From positions 1-46,249 of the forward strand of contig JAZQNO010000014.1 of the NCBI GenBank assembly GCA_045627385.1: DNA of 46,249 bases. Reading direction: 5' to 3'. How positions within the stretch are numbered: position 1 is the stretch's first letter; every line of letters begins with the position of its first letter. The translations under genes and the position numbers were made by a program. Below the pieces are notes generated by a model. The model searched no databases. It worked only from the letters and a program-made list of their open reading frames with translations, and was not told where the DNA came from. Shown in pieces: positions 16,213-25,798 of this stretch. The stretch is from UBA1757 sp045627385. GTDB taxonomy: Bacteria > Bacteroidota > Bacteroidia > Bacteroidales > UBA1402.

Positions 16213-16908
16213 ATGGAAGAATTGATACACGATTTTCCGGAGTTCAGCCGGCGCGTGCGGGAACTGGGGCTGCTTCCTTTGCTGGAAAGCGGTGTGAAGG
16301 GGTTCAGTGCCATGGAGATGGTCGACGAGGACTGTCGGTATCACACCGATCCGGACACGGGCTTTTCATGGCCTTTGTGGGATTGGAAAGGCCCTGTCAT
16401 TCGGGAAGGGGATTGCGTATACGGCCATTTTTTCGAGAAAAAAGCCGGATTTGTGTCGGCCGAGTGGTGGCCCGACCTGATGAACTGGCGCCGCAGTCTG
16501 TACGGCCTGCCTCCTGAAGACTCGGTGGAAAGGTCGGTGCTGGAAATTCTGGAGATGAACGGCAGCCTGATTACCCGCGACCTGCGCAAGGCCTGCGGAT
16601 TCACGGCTCCCGGCATGCGGGGCGTGTTTGGCGCCTATGTGAACCGCCTGGAGATGGCTTGCCGCATCGTGACGGAGGATTTTGTCTATCCGCGCGACCG
16701 TCAGGGCAGGCCCTATGGCTGGGGACTGGCTCTGCTGAGCACTCCGGAGCGGCTTTACGGCCGTCAGTTCTGCCGTTGTCCGAGAACGCCCGAAGAGTCG
16801 CGGCAGCGCCTCTGGCGGCATCTCCGCGAAATTGTCCCTCAGGCTACCGACCGGCAGATTGACCGTCTGGTCGGATTGGCTCCGAAAAAAGCCGAAAACA
16901 AGGCTTGA
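16213..16908 (+). CDS. AlkZ-related winged-helix protein
   Basis: A 231-residue soluble protein. It resembles a Bacteroidota family named AlkZ-related, after the DNA glycosylase AlkZ (HTH_42): SAEWWPDLMNWRRSLYG (about residues 83-99), then a winged-helix segment with ILEMNGSLITRDLRKACGF (about 115-133) and LGLALLSTPERLYG-like sequence (WGLALLSTPERLYG). The QxQ-type catalytic motif of true AlkZ glycosylases is not evident, so repair activity is unproven. The ATG at 16213 follows its own promoter. NfnAB follows after 63 bases with a separate promoter. Confidence 0.6.
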   Translation: MEELIHDFPEFSRRVRELGLLPLLESGVKGFSAMEMVDEDCRYHTDPDTGFSWPLWDWKGPVIREGDCVYGHFFEKKAGFVSAEWWPDLMNWRRSLYGLPPEDSVERSVLEILEMNGSLITRDLRKACGFTAPGMRGVFGAYVNRLEMACRIVTEDFVYPRDRQGRPYGWGLALLSTPERLYGRQFCRCPRTPEESRQRLWRHLREIVPQATDRQIDRLVGLAPKKAENKA

Positions 16909-16914
16909 ACTTTC

Positions 16915-16945
16915 TTGTCTTAAAAAGACAAAAAACGTACCTTTG
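16915..16945 (+). promoter_or_regulatory. Promoter of nfnAB, with a palindrome in the spacer
   Basis: TTG (16915-16917) and TACCTTTG (16938-16945) are 20 bases apart, a good -33/-7 pair. TTGTCTT (16915-16921) and AAGACAA (16925-16931) form a 7-bp inverted repeat with a 3-base gap that overlaps the -33 box and so could be an operator. Confidence 0.6.
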
Positions 16946-16971
16946 CGCCCGTTTATTTAGAGGATACGATT

Positions 16972-17799
16972 ATGTACAGAATTATCGGCAAAAGGGCTTT
17001 CTCGGAGCTGGTCACCCAGATCGAAGTCGAAGCGCCTCTGGTTGCCGCTTCCCGCAAGGCCGGACACTTTGTCATCGTGCGTCTGGAGGAAAAGGGGGAA
17101 CGCATTCCGCTCACCATTTCCGCTGCCGATACCCAAAAGGGGTCCATCACGCTGGTTGTCCAGCGCGTCGGTCTGACATCCAACAAACTCTGCAACATGC
17201 AGGTCGGAGATGAAATTCTCGATTTGGTGGGCCCGCTGGGCAAAGCCACCCATATAGAACGTTTCGGAACGGTCGTCTGTGCCGGCGGCGGTGTGGGCGT
17301 GGCCCCGCTGCTCCCCATCGTTCAGGCGATGAAAGAGGCCGGAAACCGTGTCATTTCGGTCATTGCGGCCCGCAGTCGCAATCTCGTGATTCTGGAAGAT
17401 GAGATCCGCAAGTGGAGCGATGAAGTCGTTGTCATGACCGACGACGGCAGTTATGGCAAACAGGGTGTGGTGACTCTCGGCATCGAGGAGATTGTGCGCC
17501 GGGAACCGGTGAACCTGTGTGTCACCATCGGTCCGGCCATCATGATGAAATTTGTCAGCCTGCTGACCAAGAAATATGAAATACCCACCGTGGCCAGTCT
17601 GAACACCATCATGGTGGACGGCACGGGCATGTGTGGAGGCTGCCGTGTGAGCGTGGGCGGAAAGACCCGCTTTGTCTGTGTGGACGGCCCGGAGTTCGAT
17701 GCGCATCAGGTCGATTGGGACGGTATGATGATGCGTATGGGCACCTATAGAGAGTACGAAAAGGAAGAATTGAAAAAACTCACCGGCAATCTGAAATGA
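16972..17799 (+). CDS. nfnA: NfnA: FAD/[2Fe-2S] subunit of NADH-dependent ferredoxin:NADP+ oxidoreductase
   Basis: A 275-residue flavoprotein of the dihydroorotate-dehydrogenase electron-transfer type. A FAD-binding barrel (RIPLTISAAD) is followed by the NAD(H) fold with CAGGGVGVAPLLP. The C-terminal DGTGMCGGC motif supplies C221 and C224, and C236 follows, for a [2Fe-2S] cluster. In anaerobes it pairs with NfnB to bifurcate electrons between NADPH, NAD+ and ferredoxin. The stop overlaps the nfnB start by four bases (17796-17799), so the subunits are made together. The alternative annotation is sulfide dehydrogenase or glutamate-synthase-associated subunit; the pairing supports Nfn. Confidence 0.85.
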   Translation: MYRIIGKRAFSELVTQIEVEAPLVAASRKAGHFVIVRLEEKGERIPLTISAADTQKGSITLVVQRVGLTSNKLCNMQVGDEILDLVGPLGKATHIERFGTVVCAGGGVGVAPLLPIVQAMKEAGNRVISVIAARSRNLVILEDEIRKWSDEVVVMTDDGSYGKQGVVTLGIEEIVRREPVNLCVTIGPAIMMKFVSLLTKKYEIPTVASLNTIMVDGTGMCGGCRVSVGGKTRFVCVDGPEFDAHQVDWDGMMMRMGTYREYEKEELKKLTGNLK

Positions 17800-19265
17800 C
17801 AAGAGAAGAACAGATGGCGGAAGCCCGCGCACAGCAGTGGCGCGAGGACCTGCGCAGAAGCATGAAGGCGAAGGAACGCACCGACATTCCTCGTGTGAAG
17901 ATGAATGAGCTCGATGCGGAGTACCGCAGCCACACCCGACTGGAAGAAGTCAATCGGGGCCTGACGGTTGAGCAGGCGCTGCTCGAATCGAAGCGTTGTC
18001 TGGACTGCGTCAACCCCACCTGTATGACGGGTTGCCCGGTCGGAATCAACATTCCCGGCTTTATCAAGGAGATGGAAAGGGGCGAATTCCTCCGTGCGGC
18101 CAAGGTGCTGAAGGAAACGTCCTGTCTGCCTGCCGTCTGCGGACGTGTCTGCCCTCAGGAAAAACAGTGCGAGAGCCAGTGCTTCTATGTGCAGAAACTG
18201 AAGAAACCGGCGGTGGCCATTGGATATCTCGAACGTTTCGCCGCCGATTACGAGCGTGAGAGCGGTCAGATGAGCCTGCCCGAAAAGGCCGCTTCGAACG
18301 GCATCCGTGTGGCGGTGGTCGGTTCCGGCCCTGCCGGACTGTCGTTTGCCGGCGATATGGCGAAAAAGGGCTATGAGGTGACGGTTTTCGAAGCGCTTCA
18401 CGAGATTGGCGGTGTGCTGAAATACGGTATCCCGGAGTTCCGTCTGCCGAACGCGATTGTGGACGTGGAAATAGACAATCTGCGCCGCTTGGGAGTCGAT
18501 TTCAGGAAAAATGTCGTCATCGGCAAAACTTTGTCTGTGGAAGACTTGCAAAAAGAGGGTTTCAAGGGTATATTTGTGGCATCGGGTGCCGGTTTGCCCA
18601 ACTTTATGAATATCCCCGGTGAGAATCTTCTCAATATCTTGAGTTCGAACGAATATCTGACCCGGGTCAATCTGATGGATGCGGCCAATCCGGAATCCGA
18701 TACCCCGGTTCCTTTCGGCAAGAGCGTTGCCGTGATCGGCGGTGGCAATACGGCGATGGATTCGGTCCGTACGGCCAAACGCCTGGGAGCCGAGCGTGCG
18801 ATGATTGTCTACCGTCGCGGCGAGGATGAGATGCCTGCCCGTCTGGAGGAGGTCAGACACGCGAAAGAAGAAGGAGTGGAATTCCTGACCCTGCACAATC
18901 CCATCGAATATATCGGGGATGAGAAGGGCCGGGTGTGCCGGATGCGTCTGCAGAAGATGGAGCTCGGACAGCCCGATGCGAGCGGGCGCCGCAGTCCTGT
19001 GCCGGTGGAGGGTGCCATTGAAACGGTCGATGTGGATATGGTGGTGGTGAGTGTGGGCGTTTCGCCCAATCCGCTCATTCCTCACAGTGTGGAAGGTCTG
19101 GAACTCACGCGTAAAGGCACGATTGTGGTCGACGGGGAAATGCGCTCGTCCATCCCCGTGCTCTATGCCGGAGGCGACATTGTCCGCGGCGGTGCCACCG
19201 TCATTCTGGCCATGGGCGACGGCCGTAGGGCTGCCGCAGCGATGGACAGGGCGCTGAAGGCCTGA
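17796..19265 (+). CDS. nfnB: NfnB: NADPH/FAD/[4Fe-4S] subunit (glutamate synthase small-chain type)
   Basis: A 489-residue subunit. Two Cys groups near the N-terminus, C68-x2-C71-x4-C76-x3-C80 and C110/C115/C119/C125/C129, bind [4Fe-4S] clusters. GSGPAG (176-181) binds FAD, and GGGNTAMDSVRTAKR is the NADPH Rossmann turn. It overlaps nfnA by ATGA. Called gltA or glutamate synthase beta chain in many annotations, but no large GltB lies nearby and the NfnA partner is adjacent. Electron bifurcation is family knowledge, not shown here. Confidence 0.87.
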   Translation: MTREEQMAEARAQQWREDLRRSMKAKERTDIPRVKMNELDAEYRSHTRLEEVNRGLTVEQALLESKRCLDCVNPTCMTGCPVGINIPGFIKEMERGEFLRAAKVLKETSCLPAVCGRVCPQEKQCESQCFYVQKLKKPAVAIGYLERFAADYERESGQMSLPEKAASNGIRVAVVGSGPAGLSFAGDMAKKGYEVTVFEALHEIGGVLKYGIPEFRLPNAIVDVEIDNLRRLGVDFRKNVVIGKTLSVEDLQKEGFKGIFVASGAGLPNFMNIPGENLLNILSSNEYLTRVNLMDAANPESDTPVPFGKSVAVIGGGNTAMDSVRTAKRLGAERAMIVYRRGEDEMPARLEEVRHAKEEGVEFLTLHNPIEYIGDEKGRVCRMRLQKMELGQPDASGRRSPVPVEGAIETVDVDMVVVSVGVSPNPLIPHSVEGLELTRKGTIVVDGEMRSSIPVLYAGGDIVRGGATVILAMGDGRRAAAAMDRALKA

Positions 19266-19322
19266 ATCTGCCTGTATCGAGGTCCGCTCCGGAATTGGAA
19301 TTCACCTATAACTGATATAGTC

Positions 19323-22300
19323 ATGAAATTGTATTCTGGAACGGTCGCTCACGACCGTGTTTTCAAGCAGACCTGTGCTGTGAAATCAACCGGCTGCCCT
19401 TCGGGCAAGTCTCGTCTGTCTGTGTTTTTTTGGAAGTCTTTTCTTCTGTTGTGCGCCTTTTTCTCTGTGGGTGCGCTGCAGGCGCAGACTCCCGCTTTCC
19501 CGACGGCTGAGGGCTTCGGCAAATGGGCCACGGGCGGCCGTGGCGGCAAGGTGGTGGAGGTGACCACTTTGGCAGACAATGCCCAGACTCCTGTCGAAGG
19601 CAGTTTCCGCTGGGCGCTCCAGCAGTATCCCGACCAGCCGATTACCGTTGTGTTCCGTGTGTCGGGCATCATCCGTCTGGAGGGGGATATCCGTTGCGGG
19701 CGTACGGCCGGCACCACCATTGCCGGGCAGACAGCTCCCGGCGACGGCATCTGCATCAGGGGTGCCAAGTGCAATTTCGGAGGTAGCAAAAACTTGATTA
19801 TACGCCATTTGCGTTTCCGTATCGGTCTGGACGACAACAATGATTTCCTGAAAGGCGGCAGTATCGGTATCGAGAATGCCAGCAATTTCATCATCGACCA
19901 CTGTACGTTCGGCTGGAGCGGTGAGGAGAATATGACCATCTACGACAACACGCTCACGACCATCCAGTGGTGCATTGTCCACGAGGGTCTCTACGATGCC
20001 GGTCACGGCAAGGGCGTGCGCGGATACGGTTGCCAGTGGGGCGGTCAGTCGGCCACTTACCACCACAATCTGCTGGCTCACAACCAGAGCCGTTCGCCGC
20101 GTTTCAACGGCGCGCGCAGCAACGATGTGAATGTGCTGATCGACTTTGTCAACAATGTCAACTACAACTGGGGTGGCAGCGGTGCCTGCTACGGAGCCGA
20201 TTTCGATGAGAACGGCCTGAGCCAGCGCATCAATTTCGTGGGCAATTACTGGAAGCCGGGCCCTGCCTATCCGGGCAGCAAGAGCTCAAATTTCGTTCGC
20301 AACACGGCCAATACCAATCCCAAGAAACTGTGCACGCAGTGGTATATGAGCGGCAACTACATGGAAGGCTCGGCCAATGCATCGAAGAATACGGACAATT
20401 ACAACGGTTTGGACTGCAGCGATTTCACCAAACTGGGCTGGAAGAAGTCGGACATTTGCATGAAGGAGCCTTTCGAAGTGAGCGATCCGGTGAAGACCGA
20501 AACCGCTTCCGAGGCTTATCAAAGTGTGCTGAAGGGGGCCGGCGCTTTCCCGCGCGACACGGTGGACCGCCGCATTGTCAAGGAGGTTTCCACCGGCACG
20601 GCTAGCTGTCGCGGCAGCCAGTCGGGCGTAGCCCCGGGCATCATCGACCGTCCGTCGGATGCGGGCGGCTATCCCACCTATGAGACGTACAACGTGGTGA
20701 CCGACAATGACCACGACGGCATGGACGACGCTTGGGAGACCGCTCACGGACTGGATCCGGGCGATCCCAATGACGGCCGCAAGATTCTCAAGAGCGGCTA
20801 TTCGGCGCTTGAGGCCTATCTGAACGGTCTCTGCGGTGAGGAGATTCCTGTGGAGCTGGGCAAGGTTTTCGACTGCGTGGTGGCTCAGGACGGCAGCGGC
20901 GATTTCACCAGCATCAATGCGGCCATCCAGTCGGTTCCGGCCGACGGCCAGCGTCATCTGATTTTCATCAAGAACGGCACGTATCGCGAGAAGGTGTTCA
21001 TCGGCAACCGCTGGCAGAGTTCGAAGCAGATTGTCAGCATCATCGGCGAGGACCGCGACAAGGTGGTGATTGAATGGGACGATTACAACGGCAAGTCGAT
21101 TTCCTATCCGGGCAAGGACGACAACATCACGGCCGACGGCATGACCTGCCCGACCATGACGGTGACTTCGCCGGATTTCTATATGGAGAACGTGACGGTG
21201 AGCAACCCTTCGCGCGAGGCGCAGGCGGTGGCCCTGTATCAGGCCGGCGACCGTCAGGTGCTGAAGAACTGCCGCATCACGGGCTATCAGGATACGTACC
21301 GCACCAAGAAGGGCAACCGCTATTTCCTCTATCAGTGTCAGGTTGAAGGGGCGGTCGACTTTATCTATGCGGGTGGCTGCGCTTATTTCTACCAGTGCGA
21401 CATTGTGAGTGTGGCCGGCGGATACATCACGGCTCCGGAGGATGTGGACTACACTTCGAAGCTGAGTGACGGCAACACGCTTTACTACACTTTCTTTTTC
21501 CAGGATTGCAACATCAAGGCGGCCAGCGGTGTGACTTCGGGCTGCTATCTGGGCCGTCCCTGGGGAGAAAAGTCGGGCAGCATCTTCATCGGTTGCAAAC
21601 TGGGCTCGCATATCAATGCGGCGGGCTGGACCAAGATGGGCGAGGACACTTGGAAGAACTGCAGTTTCGGCGAATACAACAGTCTGAATGCGGCCGGAAC
21701 GGCCAAGGCGGATGTGTCGAAGCGTGTGGACTGGAGTCTGCAGATCTGCGAGGACGACCGTTTCGATCTGATGACGCTGGAAAAGATTTACAAGAAGATC
21801 GGCGGCAAGACCAATGTCTTCGATCCGCTTCCTTCTGTGGTGCCTGTGAAGCCTGCCACCACCGGCAACAAGATGATCAAGAAGTTCAGCTCGACGGGTG
21901 GCTATCTGTCTTGGGTGGCTTCTCCCGATGCAATCGGTTATGTGCTTTATATCGGCAGCGAGCTGGCGGGTTTCTCTACGGCCAACTGGTTTGCCGATCC
22001 CAATACGGCTGCGGCCAACTACACCATCTATGCGGTAAGTCCGAACGGCGGTCTGAGCGAAGTGGGCACACCCACCACCAAGTATGACCGCGAGGCCACT
22101 CTTGCCGCGCTCCGCCAGGCGGTGAATCCGGTTCAGCAGATCAAGCTGTCGGTGGCTCCTTCCGACCTGTCCATGGGAAGCGTATCGGCCGTTCTGGTGG
22201 CCGACGGCGCTTCGATAGCGCCTGTCGACGGCAAGATTTCGGGCACTTTCGACAAGGGTACGGAAGTCGTCTTGAGCGCCAGCCCGGCCGAAGGGTATGA

Positions 22301-22646
22301 TTTCATCGCATGGACCAATGAGGCCGGTGACACGCTGTCGAGGGACACCGCTTTCACCTACACGATGCTTTCTTCGAGTCCGATTACGGCGGTGTTCGAT
22401 GTGCACGACGCTTTACGCGCACTGCGTGCCGACGAGGGCCTGAATGTGTCGGTGAGCGGTGGAAAGCTGCTGATTCAGACGGAAATGGAAGTGAATGAAG
22501 GCCTGCTGTACGATCTTTCGGGACGTCTGTCCTGCCGCTTCCAGGGCAAGGAATGCGCATTGGCCGGACTGCCGAAGGGCATTTACGTCCTTTCGGTCGG
22601 CGACGGACTGGGAACCAGGCGCTTTACGCGTGTGGCTTGGTTCTAA
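19323..22646 (+). CDS. Secreted pectate lyase (PL1)-pectin methylesterase (CE8) fusion
   Basis: An 1107-residue two-enzyme protein. The signal region is long: a charged lead of about 40 residues, then FLLLCAFFSVGALQAQ. The PL1 beta-helix covers about residues 58-420, opening with AEGFGKWATGGRGG and holding the catalytic-arginine segment SRSPRF (R257, R260). A Ca-type DNDHDGMDD loop follows near 460. CE8 covers about 514-830, with Q656-D657 in GYQDTYR, D679 in VDFIYAGG, and R745 and W747 in LGRPW. Next come a beta-rich, InlB-repeat-like part (about 930-1025) and a C-terminal ~75 residues resembling a type IX secretion sorting domain (YDLSGRL..LPKGIYVLSV). One polypeptide can thus demethylate and cleave homogalacturonan. 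It lies 57 bases after nfnB, with no clear own promoter. Confidence 0.9.
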   Translation: MKLYSGTVAHDRVFKQTCAVKSTGCPSGKSRLSVFFWKSFLLLCAFFSVGALQAQTPAFPTAEGFGKWATGGRGGKVVEVTTLADNAQTPVEGSFRWALQQYPDQPITVVFRVSGIIRLEGDIRCGRTAGTTIAGQTAPGDGICIRGAKCNFGGSKNLIIRHLRFRIGLDDNNDFLKGGSIGIENASNFIIDHCTFGWSGEENMTIYDNTLTTIQWCIVHEGLYDAGHGKGVRGYGCQWGGQSATYHHNLLAHNQSRSPRFNGARSNDVNVLIDFVNNVNYNWGGSGACYGADFDENGLSQRINFVGNYWKPGPAYPGSKSSNFVRNTANTNPKKLCTQWYMSGNYMEGSANASKNTDNYNGLDCSDFTKLGWKKSDICMKEPFEVSDPVKTETASEAYQSVLKGAGAFPRDTVDRRIVKEVSTGTASCRGSQSGVAPGIIDRPSDAGGYPTYETYNVVTDNDHDGMDDAWETAHGLDPGDPNDGRKILKSGYSALEAYLNGLCGEEIPVELGKVFDCVVAQDGSGDFTSINAAIQSVPADGQRHLIFIKNGTYREKVFIGNRWQSSKQIVSIIGEDRDKVVIEWDDYNGKSISYPGKDDNITADGMTCPTMTVTSPDFYMENVTVSNPSREAQAVALYQAGDRQVLKNCRITGYQDTYRTKKGNRYFLYQCQVEGAVDFIYAGGCAYFYQCDIVSVAGGYITAPEDVDYTSKLSDGNTLYYTFFFQDCNIKAASGVTSGCYLGRPWGEKSGSIFIGCKLGSHINAAGWTKMGEDTWKNCSFGEYNSLNAAGTAKADVSKRVDWSLQICEDDRFDLMTLEKIYKKIGGKTNVFDPLPSVVPVKPATTGNKMIKKFSSTGGYLSWVASPDAIGYVLYIGSELAGFSTANWFADPNTAAANYTIYAVSPNGGLSEVGTPTTKYDREATLAALRQAVNPVQQIKLSVAPSDLSMGSVSAVLVADGASIAPVDGKISGTFDKGTEVVLSASPAEGYDFIAWTNEAGDTLSRDTAFTYTMLSSSPITAVFDVHDALRALRADEGLNVSVSGGKLLIQTEMEVNEGLLYDLSGRLSCRFQGKECALAGLPKGIYVLSVGDGLGTRRFTRVAWF

Positions 22647-23842
22647 ACGATGGATTCGTAAGCTTTTTTGAGAGATTCGAGGGCTTCCTGCAGCAAGATG
22701 CGCGGACATCCGACATTGAGCCGCATGAAGCCTTTTCCTTCTTGGCCGAACATGGCTCCGTCGTTGAGGGCCAGGCGGGCGCGGTTGACAAACAGGTCGA
22801 TGAGCTGTTCGTGCGAAAGTCCCAGCTGTCGGCAGTCGAGCCACACGAGGAAGGAGGCGTCGGGCTTCAGGGCGTGTATCTGAGGCAGTTCGCGGCGCAG
22901 CCAGCTGTCTGTGAAATCGATGTTTCCCTGCACATAGTCCAGCATTTCTTGCCTCCATTGGGCACCTTGTGTGTAGGCGGCCATGGTGGCTGCGATGGAA
23001 AAGATGCTGGCGAAACTCGTCTCGGTGGCATCCAGCCAGTTGAAGACCCGCTCGCGGAGGGCTTCGTTTTCGATGATGCAGTAGGAACTGACGACGCCTG
23101 CGATGTTGAAGGTCTTGGAAGGTGCCATGAACACGATGGAGTTTTGGGCGGCTTCGGGACAGACCGAGGCAAAAGGCAGATGCCTGCGGCCGTGGAGCAC
23201 CATTTCGCTGTGAATCTCGTCTGAAACAACGGTGACTCCATTGTCGAAACAGATGTGTGCCAGTCTCTCCAAGGTTTTGCGGTCCCAGGATATGCCGGCC
23301 GGATTGTGGGGATTGGCCAGCAGCAGCATCTTTACGTCGGCTTGGCTGCAAAGCCGCTCCAACTGATCGAAATCCATATCGTAGCCTGTCAGAATACCTT
23401 CTCCGTCGTAGCGGGGCAGCAGGGAATTGTCGATCGTTTCAAATCCGAGTTGTCTGGTGTTCAGGCGGAACGGGTGGTAGACCGGCGACTGTATGATGAC
23501 TTTTTCTCCCGGTTTCAGCAGCAGATGCTCCATGTAGGCAATTCCTTTGACGATGCCGGGAATGAAGCGTATATGGCTTGGGTCCACGTCCCAGCCGTGC
23601 AGTTGACGGACCCAGGCGGCAATGGTGTTGAAATAGTCGTAGGGAGGACGGGTGTAGCCGTAGACGGGGTGGGCGGCACGCCGGCTGACGGCATCCACGA
23701 TGAAATCGGGGGTGCGGAAGTCCATGTCGGCCACCCAGAACGATTGCAGGTCTTTGCGTCCGAACCTTTCTTCCAGACAGTCCCATTTGAGGCTGTCGGT
23801 GCCTTTGCGGTCGATGGTTTCGTCGAAATTGTACAGGCTCAT
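22643..23842 (-). CDS. PatB/MalY-type PLP-dependent C-S lyase or aminotransferase
   Basis: A 399-residue fold-type I PLP enzyme. The opening FWVADMDFRTPDFIVDA is typical of the MalY/PatB group. N177 and N180 in ANPHNPAG, D208 in VVSDEIHSE and K243 in APSKTFNIAG (Schiff base) complete the active site. Members split cystathionine or cysteine to sulfur, ammonia and keto acid. The start is ATG 23840-23842; a TTG five codons earlier overlaps the DsbD stop. It follows the DsbD-family gene by 11 bases, a plausible sulfur/redox pairing. Its stop overlaps that of PL1-CE8 on the other strand (22643-22646). Confidence 0.87.
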   Translation of the reverse strand: MSLYNFDETIDRKGTDSLKWDCLEERFGRKDLQSFWVADMDFRTPDFIVDAVSRRAAHPVYGYTRPPYDYFNTIAAWVRQLHGWDVDPSHIRFIPGIVKGIAYMEHLLLKPGEKVIIQSPVYHPFRLNTRQLGFETIDNSLLPRYDGEGILTGYDMDFDQLERLCSQADVKMLLLANPHNPAGISWDRKTLERLAHICFDNGVTVVSDEIHSEMVLHGRRHLPFASVCPEAAQNSIVFMAPSKTFNIAGVVSSYCIIENEALRERVFNWLDATETSFASIFSIAATMAAYTQGAQWRQEMLDYVQGNIDFTDSWLRRELPQIHALKPDASFLVWLDCRQLGLSHEQLIDLFVNRARLALNDGAMFGQEGKGFMRLNVGCPRILLQEALESLKKAYESIV

Positions 23843-23853
23843 GTCGGAAATGT

Positions 23854-25749
23854 TCAAAGGGTGAGAAAGTCGATGAAGGCTTCGATGTCGAGGTCGTAGC
23901 CCCGCGGTCCGGCCAGCTGACGGCCGTCGGCATCGAGCAGAATGTAGTTGGGTTGGGCGTTGACTCCGAAGCGCTCCAGCGCGATGTGCGAGTTGACACG
24001 TCCGACATCCTTCAGCACTTTTCCCGAAGCAGTGGTCATCCAGCGCTCTTCGGGCAGCCGGGTCTTGTCGTCGACATAAAGGGCGGCGATGACGTATTGG
24101 TCGCGCAAGAGCTGAAGTACGCGCGGGTCGCTCCAGACGCGGGCTTCCATTTCGCGGCAGTTGACACAGCCGTGACCGGTGACGTCGACAAACACTTTCT
24201 TGCCTTCGTCTTGGGCGGCAGACAGAGCTTCGTCCAGACTCGTGTAGGCGCGCAGACCATGCGGCATGGCGATGGTCTTGGCCGGTTCAGTGTCGGCAGT
24301 CTGCATCTGAAGGGGAGTGTAGGCGGAAAGGACGAAATCCTGGGTTTCCATCGGCGGCAGGTAACCGCTCAGCGCTTTGAGCGGTGCGCCCCACATGCCT
24401 GGAATCAGGTAGATGACGAAGGCCAGGTCGGCGATGATGAGGACAAGCCTCTTGACGGAGATGTATTCCAGCGGACTGTCGTTTCTGAATCGGATCTTGC
24501 CCATCAGGTAGAGTGCCAGCAGACTGAAGCAGGCAATCCAGATGGCCAGATAGACTTCCCGGTCGAGCAGGCCCCAGTGATAGGTCTGGTCGGCCGTGCT
24601 CAGGAACTTGAATCCCAAAGCGATTTCAATGAATCCGAGGACCACTTTCACGCTGTTGAGCCATCCGCCGCTTTTGGGCAGTTTCTTCAAAACGGACGGG
24701 AAGAATGCCAGCAGAGTGAAGGGTAGGGCGAAGGCGATGCTGAAAGCCAGCATCGTGAGCATCGGTGTCCAGAATTCGCCTTGGGTGCTTTTGATGAGCA
24801 CCGTGCCTACGATGGGACCCGTGCAGCTGAAACTGACCAGTACCAGCGTGAGGGCCAGAAAGAAGACGCCGAGCAGTCCTTTGCGGTTGCTGTTGCGGTC
24901 GGCCGAATTGGTCCAACGGCTGGGCAACACCAGTTCGAAGGCTCCGAAAAACGAAGCGGCGAAAATCATGAAGATGATGAAAAACAGGATGTTGGGCAGC
25001 CAGTGTGTCGATAGCCAGTTGAAGATGTCGGCGGTGACGCCGCTGCCGCCGACCAGCCAGGTGATGCCGATGATGAGGCAGATGGGCAGGGTGTAGAGCA
25101 CCACGATGAACAAGCCGTACATCAGCGCTTTGAAGCGTCCTGCAGCGGCATTTTCAGAGCCTTTCAGAAAGAAGGACACCGTCATCGGGACCATAGGGAA
25201 CACACAGGGTGTGAGCAACATGAGCAGTCCCCACAGCACCGCTTCGAGAATCAGTCCCCACAGGCCTTTGCCGCCCGCTCCGGAACCGGTGTCGTCGGCT
25301 GTGCCGGCTGCGGCCTGGACGACCGCAACTCCCTCGCCGACTTTGACGCTTTGGCTGAAAGCGTATTCTTCAGGCATGAAGCATTCGTCTCCGGCGCAGC
25401 AGGTCCAGACCACCGTACCGCTGAGGGTGTGCTGACCGGGGCCGGCGAACTGCAGGTCCTGGGTGATGGTGTAGGTGCCGGCAATGACTTCTTCGCCTTT
25501 GTATTGCGACGGCCGGTATGATTCGACGGGCTCGCCGACCGGCCAAACCGTTTCGGTGGAATCGATCCGGAGTTCGGTGCCGACATATTTCGTGGCCATC
25601 GGGTGGGTATAGCAGCCATCCTTGATCTGTCCGGAAAGGACCAGGCGGTATTGTCCGTCCGATTGACTGATGTCCGATTTCCAGGAAATGCTGGCGACCG
25701 GCATGTCCAAACCGATGGCCAGCATTAGAAGAATGAGTAAATTATGCAT
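23854..25749 (-). CDS. DsbD-family thiol:disulfide interchange protein
   Basis: A 631-residue membrane protein that passes electrons from cytoplasmic thioredoxin to the periplasm. After a signal peptide lies an N-terminal DsbC-binding-like domain (to about residue 140, with C117, C118 and C123). Eight or so helices follow, with the two essential membrane cysteines C182 (LLTPCVFPM) and C309 (VSFSCTGP). The C-terminal thioredoxin domain has C528-V-N-C531. The start at ATG 25747-25749 lies 18 bases after a good promoter; the frame is open further upstream but enters the promoter. Cotranscribed with the PatB-like gene. Confidence 0.88.
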   Translation of the reverse strand: MHNLLILLMLAIGLDMPVASISWKSDISQSDGQYRLVLSGQIKDGCYTHPMATKYVGTELRIDSTETVWPVGEPVESYRPSQYKGEEVIAGTYTITQDLQFAGPGQHTLSGTVVWTCCAGDECFMPEEYAFSQSVKVGEGVAVVQAAAGTADDTGSGAGGKGLWGLILEAVLWGLLMLLTPCVFPMVPMTVSFFLKGSENAAAGRFKALMYGLFIVVLYTLPICLIIGITWLVGGSGVTADIFNWLSTHWLPNILFFIIFMIFAASFFGAFELVLPSRWTNSADRNSNRKGLLGVFFLALTLVLVSFSCTGPIVGTVLIKSTQGEFWTPMLTMLAFSIAFALPFTLLAFFPSVLKKLPKSGGWLNSVKVVLGFIEIALGFKFLSTADQTYHWGLLDREVYLAIWIACFSLLALYLMGKIRFRNDSPLEYISVKRLVLIIADLAFVIYLIPGMWGAPLKALSGYLPPMETQDFVLSAYTPLQMQTADTEPAKTIAMPHGLRAYTSLDEALSAAQDEGKKVFVDVTGHGCVNCREMEARVWSDPRVLQLLRDQYVIAALYVDDKTRLPEERWMTTASGKVLKDVGRVNSHIALERFGVNAQPNYILLDADGRQLAGPRGYDLDIEAFIDFLTL

Positions 25750-25767
25750 ATGGATGAATTGAATGGG

Positions 25768-25798
25768 CAAAGATAAGAAAATTGGATATTTCACACAA
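25768..25798 (-). promoter_or_regulatory. Promoter of the dsbD-patB pair
   Basis: Minus-strand TATCTTTG (25768-25775) is preceded after 20 bases by TTG (25796-25798). It interlocks with the thrA promoter: each -33 box lies in the spacer of the other. Confidence 0.65.
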
